Shown piece by piece: positions 43,467-56,500 of a DNA stretch of 64,000 nt. Within the stretch, counting starts at the first letter, position 1; each line of letters begins with the position of its first letter. Origin of the DNA: Psettodes erumei (Eukaryota > Chordata > Actinopteri > Pleuronectiformes > Psettodidae); contig JAFBJZ010000958.1 of NCBI GenBank assembly GCA_016785225.1, forward strand, positions 124,001 to 188,000, given 5' to 3'. The notes under the pieces were generated by a model. It was given only the letters and a program-made list of their open reading frames with translations. It was not told the DNA's origin and made no database searches. Both the position numbers and the translations under genes were made by a program.

Positions 43467-45656
43467 TATACATATATATATTTATTTTTTTTCATTTTAA
43501 AAAAAATCTTTAATTTCTATTTGAGATGATTTAAGGGTCATGAAGGTATACCCCTACTACCTGGTTCTTCTTTATGTGTCAGTCATACTACAACTTTGAT
43601 AACATTTTTTCCCACTTCTGTGATGTTTTTGACCAGTCCAATGTGCGTGTGCTGGGCCAGCTTGTGTTACATGGTGGCACACCCTGTGTATGGACCATGT
43701 GGGGGCCTGGACCCTGGACTCATCTTGAAAGTGTCTTTTATATTTGTTTTAGATTTGTTCAGCCTACAGGTCCTCCAACACATGCTCTTGATTGTCTGAC
43801 TTTGTCCACACATGTTCAGTGGTCATGAAGGGGACTTGAAATCTGAACTCAAGTAGGGAAATGAAGTCATCAAGCCAATTTCATGAAGTTACTAGAACTT
43901 AAATTTCATTTTTAAACAATTAACTCAGTGTCTTGAGTTTAAATCACAAACAATATTAAGTTGATGTAGTTACCGAATATCATTATTTCAACACAGTTTA
44001 ATGTATCATGTTTGCAATTTAAAAGGTTTATCTAAATCAGTGAATTTGGATTTTTATCTTGCAACCATGAGTTTATTTAAGATGTGGTAAAAGGTCCCCT
44101 GAGTTACTTTTTAGATCGTAATAGACTATAATTTTTAACTATATGTCTTGATAAACGTATAGTCCAATCCAACTTTATTTGGATAGCAAGCAAGACCATT
44201 TACCATAAACCAAAACTCACCATTTACCAGTCTCTAAGTGCAAACCACCCTTTTGAAAAGTTTGTGTTACTTTGATTTTCAAACATTCGTGTAAATGCCG
44301 ATGTCTTGTTTATTTACCCAGTTTTATTCTACAGGAAATAAGGCTATAGAGTTAACCACATCAACACTTGTCATTGAACACATCATCAGCGTTATCAGAC
44401 ATATTTCTCGACCCAGGTTAATCATGGTGGGGCTAATAATCAGTGTTTAAGTGTTTGAACTTGTTGAATGCAATATACAGAGGAAACAGAAATTACCAAA
44501 GGCTAATAAAGTCTTCAGCAAAGGTTCAGTGTCCTTCATCAATTCCTTTAATAATTCCTCAACCTAAAAACTCCTGTCTTCTTTCTGTCGCATATCCACA
44601 AAAAAAACACCCAAGCGCACCCTCATGCATGAGGAATGTCTGAAGCTCTGAAACTCACTTACATTGGTCATTTTCTGTCATCAGCCAACTTACTTCACAT
44701 GTCATCCCTGGTGCGTGTCTGAGGAGGAGTCAGGGTCCATTTGGAGTTCTGTGGCCTCTTAAGCTCACATTCAAACTTCATGGAGCATCGTCATTGGGTC
44801 CTTTTCCTTTCAGCTGAAATAACAGAAGACCAAGTCCTGACAAAAATATATGCCTGGTTACACAGGTCCCTGCTTCAATTTGTACTGTAGTTTGTTCATA
44901 TCCATGTGAGACTGTTCATCTGGAGAGGTATTGATAACTATGAGCTTATGAGGAAAGAGAAAAAACAAGCCCTTCAAGTTCATCCACATGCAGACAGAAT
45001 TGTTGTGACAATTAATGGATCAGAGACATCAGGAAATGTGTCATTTCAATCCAAATTAACTATGTTTAGCCTAATACTTAGTAATTATTGATTACACTAC
45101 AACAGAAGATATGCTGGAAATATGGCAGACTCCAGACCAGATTCTGGAACTGTATTTACAGACTTTGAACTTCAACATTTTTTGAATTACAGGCTTTACG
45201 TTCTGTGTTATGCCTCTGATCCCAGTATTGATAACAGCTGGTTTATGTTCTCAAAACCGCCCTTTAAATTTGAAGACTTAGTCAAATTAATCACAAGAGG
45301 ATAAGTCTATCTTACCCCCCACCCCCAAAGTGTTACAGCATGTATGCCAGAGAACTGCAATCCATCCCCGCTTGGAGTGCCATCAGAGAAAAGTATACAA
45401 AATGGACATCCATGTACTTCTACACTCGTGAGCACTTTGTGGGTCGTCGTACAGAGCATACACCACAAAAAAACAGTCTATGCGGGTTTTGACAAACAAT
45501 AAAAATAATAAATAATAAGACTACTGTCTGAGCCTGGTGAGGTCCCAAATATCAGCAGTATGACAGATACACTGCAGTGTCTGCTGGTGTGTCATGTTGG
45601 GGAGCACCTGCTTTCTGACATGTAGAGCTAGTACGGAAGATGATGATGTGCGTGTG
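43467..45656. other. Intergenic DNA between MITE and slc22a17
   Basis: Contains a minus-strand L2-type 3' end (44162-44190). No gene is seen; the short open frames have no family features. Confidence 0.5.
44162..44190 (-). repeat. L2-type LINE 3' end fragment
   Basis: Reverse complement of ATCCAAATAAAGTTGGATTG. Confidence 0.4.
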
Positions 45657-45662
45657 TTTATT
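45657..45662 (-). terminator. Poly(A) signal for slc22a17
   Basis: AATAAA on the minus strand, about 195 bases after the stop codon. It is the nearest canonical signal. Confidence 0.5.
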
Positions 45663-45856
45663 CAGACACAGTCACACACATCAGAATGACGAATGAAAAT
45701 GGCAGCTCAACCCAATGGGAATGACTACAGGATAATATGTTAGAATGCTTCGATCACATCTGCAACCCTTCCTCTCTGTCCTCTTTCAGTCTCTGCACTG
45801 TCCTTTTTTCCTCTTCAGGAACGTGACTGGTAGGATGCTGTCTGTCTCTGGTTCTA

Positions 45857-46133
45857 TTAGTTTTCTGGGTTGGGTGTTGCGAGCAGCGGCACGTTGTCCC
45901 TCCTCCTCCTGCCCAGCGGGGGACGTCTGTATTGCTCCCCATCAGCCAGCGTCTGTGGCAGTGGCTTCCTCTTGCTCTCTGGCAGCAACAGGATGGACAG
46001 CACAGCCAGCAGGGCCAAAGACGAGTAGACCACGTGGTGCAGGAAGTAACCATAGTGGTTCCTCAGGTCCATGAGTGGGGAGCTGAGGCGGCCCACGCAG
46101 CCCAGGGCCAGTACAGCACCCACACCACTGCCC
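45857..46133 (-). CDS. slc22a17: slc22a17 coding exon 9: last TM helices and cytosolic tail
   Basis: Acceptor GTGCAG at 46134. Encodes G-S-G-V-G-A-V-L to P-N-P-E-N and TAA. Contains the terminal helix and the L-L-P-E-S-K-R-K and V-P-L-L-A-T-P-N-P signatures. Confidence 0.92.
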
Positions 46134-47541
46134 CTGCACAGACATACCAATCAGATTTGACTTTCTCTGCATATACACTATATTTGTTCCAATTCAGTGC
46201 CCTGGTTCTCTGTATGGGCGCTGTTTCTGTGATGAACATGGCATCCATATAATTTTCAGTATTTAAGAACAATGTTTAAGTTTGCCTTTTGTTGCCATGC
46301 TGTGTATATGCATGTCTTTAAAGGATTAGTTCAGCATTTGGGAAATGTGTTTAATTACCTCTTTGAGGAGGTAGATGAGAAAAAGGAGACTGCTAGCCTG
46401 TCTTAGGATAAACTAGAAGCAGCTGACTTATCTCAGTCCAAAGCAAACTACTCACATATTATACGTTTTGTTTGTTACACTGATGTAAAAAGATGAAATT
46501 CCTACAACTTGAAGCATTTTATCCTTCCTTTCCAAAAGAGCACAAGCACTGCTATAATCTAAGCGTTAACAGGGATTTTTTCAGATGTCGGAAAACTTCC
46601 CATCAACATATAACAATTACTAAAAGAAATTCCCTCTGAGTCACAATTTCTTGAATTTTTCATGTTGTGATTAATTTTGACAGTACTAACAACCTCAGCA
46701 CGCTCTTCCTGAAAAAGTAATGTATAGAAACACCTTCTACATCTTAACAGATTTTTACTCTGTAACTGTGAGGGGAAAAAACAGAGTTTTCTTAAGCAGA
46801 GTGTATCAGCACTGTCCTACCTGATGATAGTGGGCATGACCTCTGCAGTGAAGAGGATGCAGAGTGAGGTGGTGGCCTGAGAGGAGAACAGACCCAGCAC
46901 TGAGAAAATTGTGATGGCCATCTCACTGAGATCTGGAGGGAAGAATGGGAGGTGGAGGGTTGAAGCTTCAGAAATTATGCATTACCCTAATCAAGAGCAC
47001 CATTTCTTCTTTTCAGTTTCAGATAATACATCATGATGCCTGTTAATTTGAAGTATTCCTAATATTTTCTTAACACCTGCCCAGACTCCTTCACTAACAG
47101 TAACAAACATCAGTGAGCCTCATCATGACCCAGTACACTGCACCCTCAGCCTGTGATGTATCATTAAAGCACAGCCTGACACTGCTTTACTTTGCTCCCA
47201 CTGCAGTGTCCCACATAAGCATAGTGTCATGCTCATTTACAGCCACACAGGGGAGACAGTGGCTTTCAACACCAGGCTGTGGAAAAACAAAGGCATCCAC
47301 ATCGTATTTTTCCTTGAACAAAGATGAGCAGGTTGATTTTGATCTCTTATCTCTTACATTCGATCTCATAAATGCATAATGTTCACAGGATGCACAGGAT
47401 GAAGATGATCTAATATGACCTGGGCCTGAGGTCTGCATCAAAATTACCTTTAGCCTTCATTCCAGTTTATACTGAAGGAACCAAGGACTCCTGAAACAAG
47501 TCTCACATTTTGTCTATATCTAAGGGTGGAGCGTGTGGTGT

Positions 47542-47572
<31 letters not shown>

Positions 47573-50500
47573 GGGGGGGGGGGGGTCCAGTTTCCTTTTA
47601 TAGCTTTCCTTATTCAACTGTAAGTGTCCTTGCTGTTGTTTAAAGCTCACTTACACTCCATGAGTCCCAGGAGGATCAAAGAGGCCAGCCCTGTCATTGT
47701 CATGGACAGGAGCAGGATGCCACGACGACCGCACCTGTCCACAGTTACCCAGAGCAACAGCCAGGCACTGCCGCCTGCACACACAGACAGCAGGTACATC
47801 CAATAGAAACTAGGGGCGGTGCCTCTGACATCACCCCGGAATGAACTGTAACAGTGACTAATGCCGTGAGAGATGAATCTGAGAGAAGAAGGACAGAAAG
47901 ACAAAGAACATTAAATAGACAGGAGGAGGAACAACTTAAAAAGAAAAAAGGTCCATTGCATCAGCAGAACAGCCTGTAAAGAAACGGACTGGGACAACTT
48001 ACGAAGTGAAGCCAAGCACACACATGTTTTTCCAGATGTTCCTGCTGTGGAAGAGCTCAGGGAATGACAGGTTGGGGCGTGAGGTGGCAGTCAGTTCCGA
48101 ATCCAGCTCTACAGAAAACAAAGAGGACAAAAATAGGGTTGACCTGAATTTTTCTCTGAATCAGCAACTCACACAAGCTCAGCTCATCATACAGCTCAGG
48201 TATAGGTCAAAATTAGTATCACCTTATTTAGCAGTAGAGAAAGAGTTCAGACTTGGTTTGCAACACAATATCAACACAATAACAGTGCAGTTTATGGAGG
48301 ACCAACTAACCCCTTATGTAACTGAAAACAGAATGTGTAATGTGCAGTGTTTGATTATATTTATTCATTTTGTCTATTTTTGCACACTTTTTCTGTCTCT
48401 GTTAGCAGAATTCATTCACTGCTAAAAGCAGTGAAATAAAGCTGAAAGACTGCAGGAAATCTAGGAAGAAGACCTTGAGATAACTTTATCAAATAACCTT
48501 ACAGCTTCACTGTGATTAAAGCCATATTATAGTGTGTTATAAAGCATCCATTATTTATTTATATCTGATCAGTGGAAAACAATTAGAAATGAGAATTATT
48601 GTCTCAACCAACCAATCAAGTTGCTGGAAATATGGTCACAACCCCCACTTCTTTTCCTGGGTTAGTTGAACAACAGCCAGAAAAAGTGTTTTTCATTGTA
48701 ACATAACATAACATAACATTTCTCCATCAAAGTCTAACCAGTTCATTTTTGAGTCCAGATGAATGTTGGTGCTAAATTTCAAGAAACTCCCTGAAGGCAT
48801 TCCTTAGATATTTAGAATTGGACAGATGAACAAATAGACAGACAACTTGAAAACTTAATGCCTCCAGTCACAGCTGTAGCTGATGCAGAGAGAACAATGA
48901 ACAGTGGTGGGTTTATGTCTTCAGGACATAAACCCACCACTGCTCACGCACCTGTGAAGCTCTCGTCATCCCTAATGTCTCTGCTGGAGCTTCTTCTCTC
49001 ACTGAATGAGTTCATGTCCACAGATCGCTCTGACAGAAGGAGCCAGCGAGGGGATTCTGGAAATACTCCAGGAATTCTGCAGGAGAGCAAAGACACAAGC
49101 CCAACTCAGTCCTTGATCTTTGCTGACCTTTACCAAGAACCAGCACTATGGTGACACATTAGGTTTTTGTGCTGTGTCCCACATTTGCTACTTCAACCTG
49201 GAAATTAACCATCATGGGTAACAAAGCAGCAGAATTCTTTACTTCTTAATCCATCTTTACTCCTATTCTTACTAAAAGCTGAGATATGTTGCCAGTAATC
49301 TTTCTATCTCAGTTTGTTTGATTTTGATTCTTGCAGCACAGGTTGTAGAAACTAAGTGGCCCAAATGTGTTCTGAACTGAGGTAAAAGGCTCAGGGTGAC
49401 TCAGTGGAATCAGTGCAATTGACAAAGCTCAACATACTTTATCAAAAGATTATCGTGATCCCTTTTTCTCCTGGCCTTACTCTCAGAAGACCCAGACAAT
49501 GCATGCGATTTATGTCCCTGACGATCGTAAAGGACTCCAAACTCATACCCGTAACTGAGAAACAGTGTTAGCGGTGCTGCCCCGGCTCCCAGCAGGCCCC
49601 TCCAAGACTGGCAGCCCAGGGCCACGGCCAGCAGCAGCAGCTCTCCAGCTACAGTCATCAGGCCGGCAAGCATGGTCACGAGCAGCCTGAGAGAGGGCTC
49701 ACATAGTTCCAGTCCTGAAAAACACAGCAAAAGCAAGACCAACTGGTCAGGATTTTTACAGTTCCCATTTTTGGTTGTTTCATATATCTAGGGAGCATGA
49801 GCGTGATGAAGAAAGTAGTCTATTTATTCAGATATTTTTGTTGGAAAGGAGTGAGCATGTGGATGGACAGTGAAAACTCCATTTTATTATCATGACTATG
49901 TTAAAGAAGTGGGATTGAAATATGTTAAGATATATTGAGATTTGTTGTGCTGCAAAACGTTGTTACCACTGACATCCATTCTACTCACATTGAATCCATA
50001 ATGATTACATGAGTATTCAAGTGTACCACAGATTTGACCTTTGAGTGTTTCAAACAAAAACACAGATTTACATAACTTTAAAATCAGTCTTTTAAAACTG
50101 AATCATTCATTTTTTGTTTGTTGATAAACACATTGGTGCATAATGTTTCTTATCCAGATATATTTAATTCTCTCCCTTAGACATTTCACATGCAAACAGT
50201 CGAAGAGAAGTTACTGCAACATGGAGGAAAAACAACCTGATTCATACTACAGCTCCATACAACTGGAGCATAACTTAACTTAACTTAAAAACTTAAAAAT
50301 AAAATAAATAACATATAACTAAATAACTTAAAAAACAAATCAGGTTGTGTGAAAAAAATGTTACAGTGTGTGACTGAAAATATGAAAATACTCACGAGCG
50401 ATGTACAGAGTGAGGTAGACTCCCGCACTAGCAGCCGCCAGACAGAAACGCATAATGATGAAGATTGAGGGGTAAGGAGAGACACATACCAGCACCCCAA

Positions 50501-53500
50501 ACACCACTGACAGAGTCAGGGAGGTCAGCAGGGTCTTGGACCTGCCCAGCCTGCAGACACACAGATTTGTACACTGGAACAAATCACTGAAACCCTGTGG
50601 ATAGATTTAAAGACAGCTACACATGGCAATCTGGTACACTTGAAACAAACAGGCCATGAAGGAAGAACTAAAATGACACCTGAGAGCTATTCAGGTTAAA
50701 AGACATTATGAAGGCAAAGAACATGAAACAAGAAAGTAGTGTATGAGGACATTTCATAAAGGGTGGTGACAACTTTTGCACTTCATTTTATTAATTTAAC
50801 TATAACTTTCCTTTTATACAGTCTTGACCAAACTATGATTCATTCTTACCACCATCAAAGCTAATTAACAGGAAGAGATCAAAATCCCCAAAGATACAAT
50901 CACAAAAACAAAAAATTACACATTACACATTCTTATATTATCAACAGAATGAGGGATGAGCAGGACAGTGGTCTTTAAAAGTTAATATACGAGGGAGAAC
51001 TACTGTGTGGTCATCATAATCAGCCATTAATGTTGCTCTTTTACAAATAATTCACATCGTTAAAAAAAGTGAAGAGCTCATCCTTTTGAACTCAATACAA
51101 TCGTATCGTCTGAATTTTGTGAAATACAATTTACATTTTAAGAATAATTAAGTACCTGCAGACTTCCAGTTCAGTTATACTGCATATAAAACCATTTATT
51201 AAAAATAATAAATTATGTGATCACAAAGATAAATAGAAATAAGAATCTGTATCTTCTCAACAGCTCAAGTCTGAAGAATATCTGCTCACCATGCGTGATG
51301 ATCAGCATACTTTCTGCATGTGTGGCAGCTTTGTTTCCAAGCTGCAGATGAGCTCTGTTCCTTTTTCAGCATTCATTCAGCAGTATTGACACACAGTCTC
51401 GACACTCTGCTCAGTTGGTCAGCAAATTAATGAAGGCTGTTAGCTAATTAAACTGGCATCATCATTCTCACAGTGACCCGCTGCTTCCCTGTGTGAGTTT
51501 CGGCCTGACAACATAGTGCACCGCATCTATTATGTCAGTTATCTGAGTGTGTCTGACGCAGACTGCTGAGCATGACTTCCCACTATCCAGCAAAATACAG
51601 CTTACTAATACATCTTTAGCATTTGTGTTTAGGTCACTGCTTGTGCACAGTAAATGGGTTTGTAATATATTCTTCACTCAGTATTTCTGTTGTATTTCTC
51701 CCACAAAATGATTTGTTACTGTGATGGAGAGCATATCTTTCTGTCCTGACACAGGACCCAATGGCAGACACAGTACATCCATAGCTCCTTTCATTGCAAC
51801 ATTAACAGCAGAGCTACTTCTTTTGCTCTGTGTGAGCATACATGTCTCTGTGTGATCATCAGGAAGTAAAACTGCAAAGGACAAGATACTGAAGAATGAG
51901 GAAGACGCTGATCTGACTGAACAGCTCAGACATCTGCACACAGACTAGAAAGTTCACACACAATTTATTGTGCTGCAGGTTTAATTTTAAAGGCATAAAA
52001 TTGTTTCCACCAGTAACCCATGATGAAAAAGTGAAAACAGGTTTTTAGAAATTACTTAAACATCAAGGAATGAAATCTCTTGTTGACAAAATTATTCAGA
52101 CCCATTTCTATGGCACTCTGATCTGTGGTCAGGTGCATCCTATGTGCTTTGATTGCTTATTTTCATCTGCTTTCTCCAGTTCTTTAATAGGTGGTATAAT
52201 ACTTTCATGTCTAGATTCAAAAGAACAATATCAAAGACTGCAAATATAATACTGAAATACAAGTATGAATCTGATGCGTGAAAGTTCTCCTCTCAGCTCA
52301 TTTAAAGCTCTCATACATACTTCTCCGAATGGATGCACATGACACAGGATTCATTGATTGGTCTAATTCTGAAATAATGATGAGTCACCAATAAAGCAGA
52401 GGCTAGAAAAATACTTAATGATCTGAGCTGCTCATCCCTCATGAGAAAGCTCGCCCCTGCACACTAGTGCAAAAGTGAAATGAAATGGTACAATGAAATG
52501 TATGATTTCTATCTGAGTATATTACTGTTAGCAACAGTATATACTTTACTCATTACACAAGCATCACAGTCTCCTTCAACATTATCCTTCAAAAGTCAAC
52601 GTAGATCACTTGTGGACTCATTGAAGGAAAACCACAAAATTTCAAAATCACACGGTGACCAATTTACAGAGCTGGTGTGTGTGTTTGTAGGAGAGAGAGA
52701 AAGCGAGAGAAAGTGTGCATTACCTGTCAGCAGCATAGCCCAGGCCCAGACAGCCGGTCAGGACACCCAAGATGAAACACACCTCTTCCACTGGGACGAG
52801 CCAGTACTGACCACACACCAGATCCCACTGGACAACACAAGTACAACAGAAGGCTGACATCAGGTAAACATCAGGTAGAGAAAGGAACAGCAGGAGAAAT
52901 GTTGAAAGGAGAGGTTACAAAGCACAGAGGCCTTTGGTTAAATCCAGATGTGCACCCACTAGAACAATGTTTTATCAATATTACAGCCAACCAAAACTTA
53001 TAATATCTTCTCGACCCCAGTGTCTTCCAGAGCCCAGTTACTGATTGGGGCAGCACCATATGAATATTTTTATTTTCAATCACACTGACAATTATGTTTC
53101 ACCTGAATGATAAGGCCATTAAAGGTCAGAAAAAAACATTGTAAAAGTGAAAGGTGACTTCCAAAACCCCAAGAATTGTGACAATATAACTGCAAAATCT
53201 TACATTTGATGAAGTGTAACCACCACCTTCTTTTCATTCAATTACTTAAAGCATTTATGGAATAAAAACCCTTTTGTGATCAACATACTGGTACTGGTTT
53301 TACTGGTCAATTCATTGATTCACTGACAGGTTAACAGTTTGTTTCCTTACTACCTATATTTCATAAACAGAGCTTAGTAGCACCCAATGTTTCAAATTGC
53401 AGTGCTGGTGTGTAACCAGAGTGTAAGAGGTCAATCACTAACTTTCACTGATCACAGGCTTTGGGACGAGTCACCACAACTTAATTGTTTTAATAAATGA

Positions 53501-56500
53501 AAAATGTACACATAAAAAATCCCACCTATTTTAATACATGACTGTAACTATATCAAGTCTTTTAGTCATCCTACATCTGTATGTGTATCATGTACTGTCT
53601 GATGTCAAACACTTTATTACCTATACCATGGCAGTTATTTTTAGTCCACTTTCTTTGTTTGTTTGATTGATTGATTTTTGCAGGATCCACAAAATCTGAG
53701 CATTCCCACTGACTGTGAACTGAACTTACTTATGAGAACACATTTTAGCAGATTAAATTTAAAGATGAAAACAACAGCCCTGGTTTATTCACAATACATA
53801 TGTTAAAAAAAAGACTGTGGATCCAAACCACAGGTGCAAAGATTATGGAAGAGGAGCTGGCATTTGAATCCAGAAAATGAATTGACTGAAGAGATCTTTG
53901 AAGAACATCAAAAAGAGAAAATTGGGATGTAAGAACACACATGATTTTCCATGTGTATTATTTCTTTTGTGGCTTTAAATGGGCCTGGATTTGACCCAAC
54001 TAGAGTAACAGCTGAGCTCTGCTGATGTCACTGTCTACTGAAAGCCAATTTAAATGATCTAAAGAGAGAGGGAGGCAGAGCAGAGGTCTGCTGATAAATA
54101 GGTCTTGTATAATCAGAGCCCAAACACAGAACCAGGAAAGCCTGTCACACAATGTCAGCTGTCCTCATACAGGTGGAATGCTTTGGATGACAGAAGAAGG
54201 GAGAATGCAGACAGACCAGTTTGGAAACTCCTCGGACCAGTTTTTGTGAATGAGGCTTGATCGGTTCTGCAGCCATCTTTTCTTTTCACATGTCTAACTC
54301 TAGATCGGCCAAACAGGAACACTGCCTTTCTGCTTTAAAGTAACAGGAAATATAACACTGAATAAAATCCTCTATCATGATACATATATTTTATAGTGGT
54401 GTCAATATATCTGGTGAGGTGACAATCACTGGAAAATGTGTTGTGTTTGGCTAATCCAGAAAATGAAATATCTGCCAAAACACTTTACTACATTGTATTG
54501 ATGCAAAAAAAATCCTATGAAAATGGAATGGTGCCAAAAAGCAGTCCTGCTTATTGATTTGTAATATTGATCCTTAGGGATGTATACACCCAGCTATGAC
54601 TGATGACTGATGTATATATGCTATCACAACAAATGTGGTGGCTGACATATATTCATATGAAAATTTGCCCAACTATTATAACAAAACAATTTCTGTCCAT
54701 TAATTTATAGCACCACAGCACAGAAATGTTCAGTGTCCCAGTATCTATTGATAAGCTACAGAAGCAATGATCAGAGACCTTCCTGCTTCCTGCTCACCAG
54801 ACTGCCAGCTCAGCAAAGCAAAGCAGCAATGGAGGAACAGATCATCATGACAGCAAATGATGCCTTCTGAGCTAAACCTGATTTCAGAGCCAAATGTGTC
54901 AGTCTCCTTGTCTGTCCATGTCAAGTCCAATATGTGACCTAAGGGATGAAGAAGACTTCGTTTTCTACACAGAAGCAACTGTGCTTCTGCTGAATGAGGC
55001 TTTGGCAGTGCTCGTATGTATCTATAGCCAGCTGCAGTGGTGTGAGTGGATTACCAGCGAACTGCCTTAATACCACAGACTGGAGGACTGGGTGTGGTTC
55101 CTCAGTCAGTGGCAATGAAATGGAAAGTGACACAGGGCAACTAAAGAGCCAATAAAATAATAGAAAATACAGCAACAATACCAATCCAGTGCTGTTATTA
55201 TGAAGCTCTGAAAAAGAACTGCATGATCTGAAAAACTGACCATGCAAGTCATAATGCCAGGCCCAGCATGCACAATTCGCAAACTGATAAATAAATCCAC
55301 CACGGCAACATTTCTTTACTGTTTATCTGCTGCCTAATATCTTTTTTTTTTTTTTAACACTCCAAAAATGCACAGGAAACAGAACATGACCAGTATGACA
55401 GAGCAAACAGCAGTTAGAAATGTGAGATCAGACCAAAATTTTTCATCCCACTTAGAAATAATACTTTCAATAATACTTTCAATAACACAGTACTGTTAAC
55501 AGGCAAGGTAATATACAGTATTACTCTTCCACTCATCAGCCTGCCTGCTGTTTACATACAGCGTGATCAACAGAAGAAGGGAGTTACAGTTAAAAGTTTA
55601 GAGATGCAAAACTGTGACCTCTAGGCAAATGTTAAATGTGCCCCCACCTCTGCATTATAAACAGACACTCTGGTGCCCTTGAGCAAGGCATTTTAAAAAG
55701 GCACCATTCCTGTGTTGGTGCATGTTTTCTACCATTTGGTACAACTGCTGTTGATAACTCAAACAAGAGTCCATTTGTTTCAACGCACTTCCTTTGTAAT
55801 AGTGCTAATCTGGTTGTGAGCAGGGACTCTCTTCCCTTTTCAGGAAACTCTGACCTCTGACCTTTCAGACATGCCTCAGATATGACTGAAATCACAGTAA
55901 TGTCGGTTAACATATTCATTCATTTATCTTCTGAATAGGTCCATGTGCTTTACCCTACCTGCCATCACAACCCATTTATAGTAGAGCTGGGAGCTCCAAT
56001 AAATAATACTGATGTTTACACAACAACCTGTCCAGTGAAACAAAAACAAAAGATGTAAAAACAGAGTGAATGGCTGAGGGTATGAGTGGAGATTTTAGCT
56101 AACATGATCAAAACCTTGTTTATTTAATTACTATATAATCAGAGCATGGAAACCAGACCCATCAGCCTGGACATTTGCAAATGGAGATAGCAGGCTAGCA
56201 TACTGGTATGGCATTCTGTGTAAACCTGACTGCACTGGGATCTCAGATGAATCTGTTAAACGTAACTGCACTCGTTCATTAACACACATCGAACAGGAGG
56301 CCTGTGTTGGAAAATGAAATCCGCGATCTCCCAGTTCTCCGCCATTAGTTATCATGACAGCTCCAACAAGGAAGAATTTTCACAACAATCCCTGTCACCA
56401 CACCAAAGCTAAAAAAAAGGAAACTAAAAGCTATGATGGATTACCACTCCCAGAGAGGCTTATGCTTTGGAAAACAATCAGCAGTTAACTAACACAAAAA

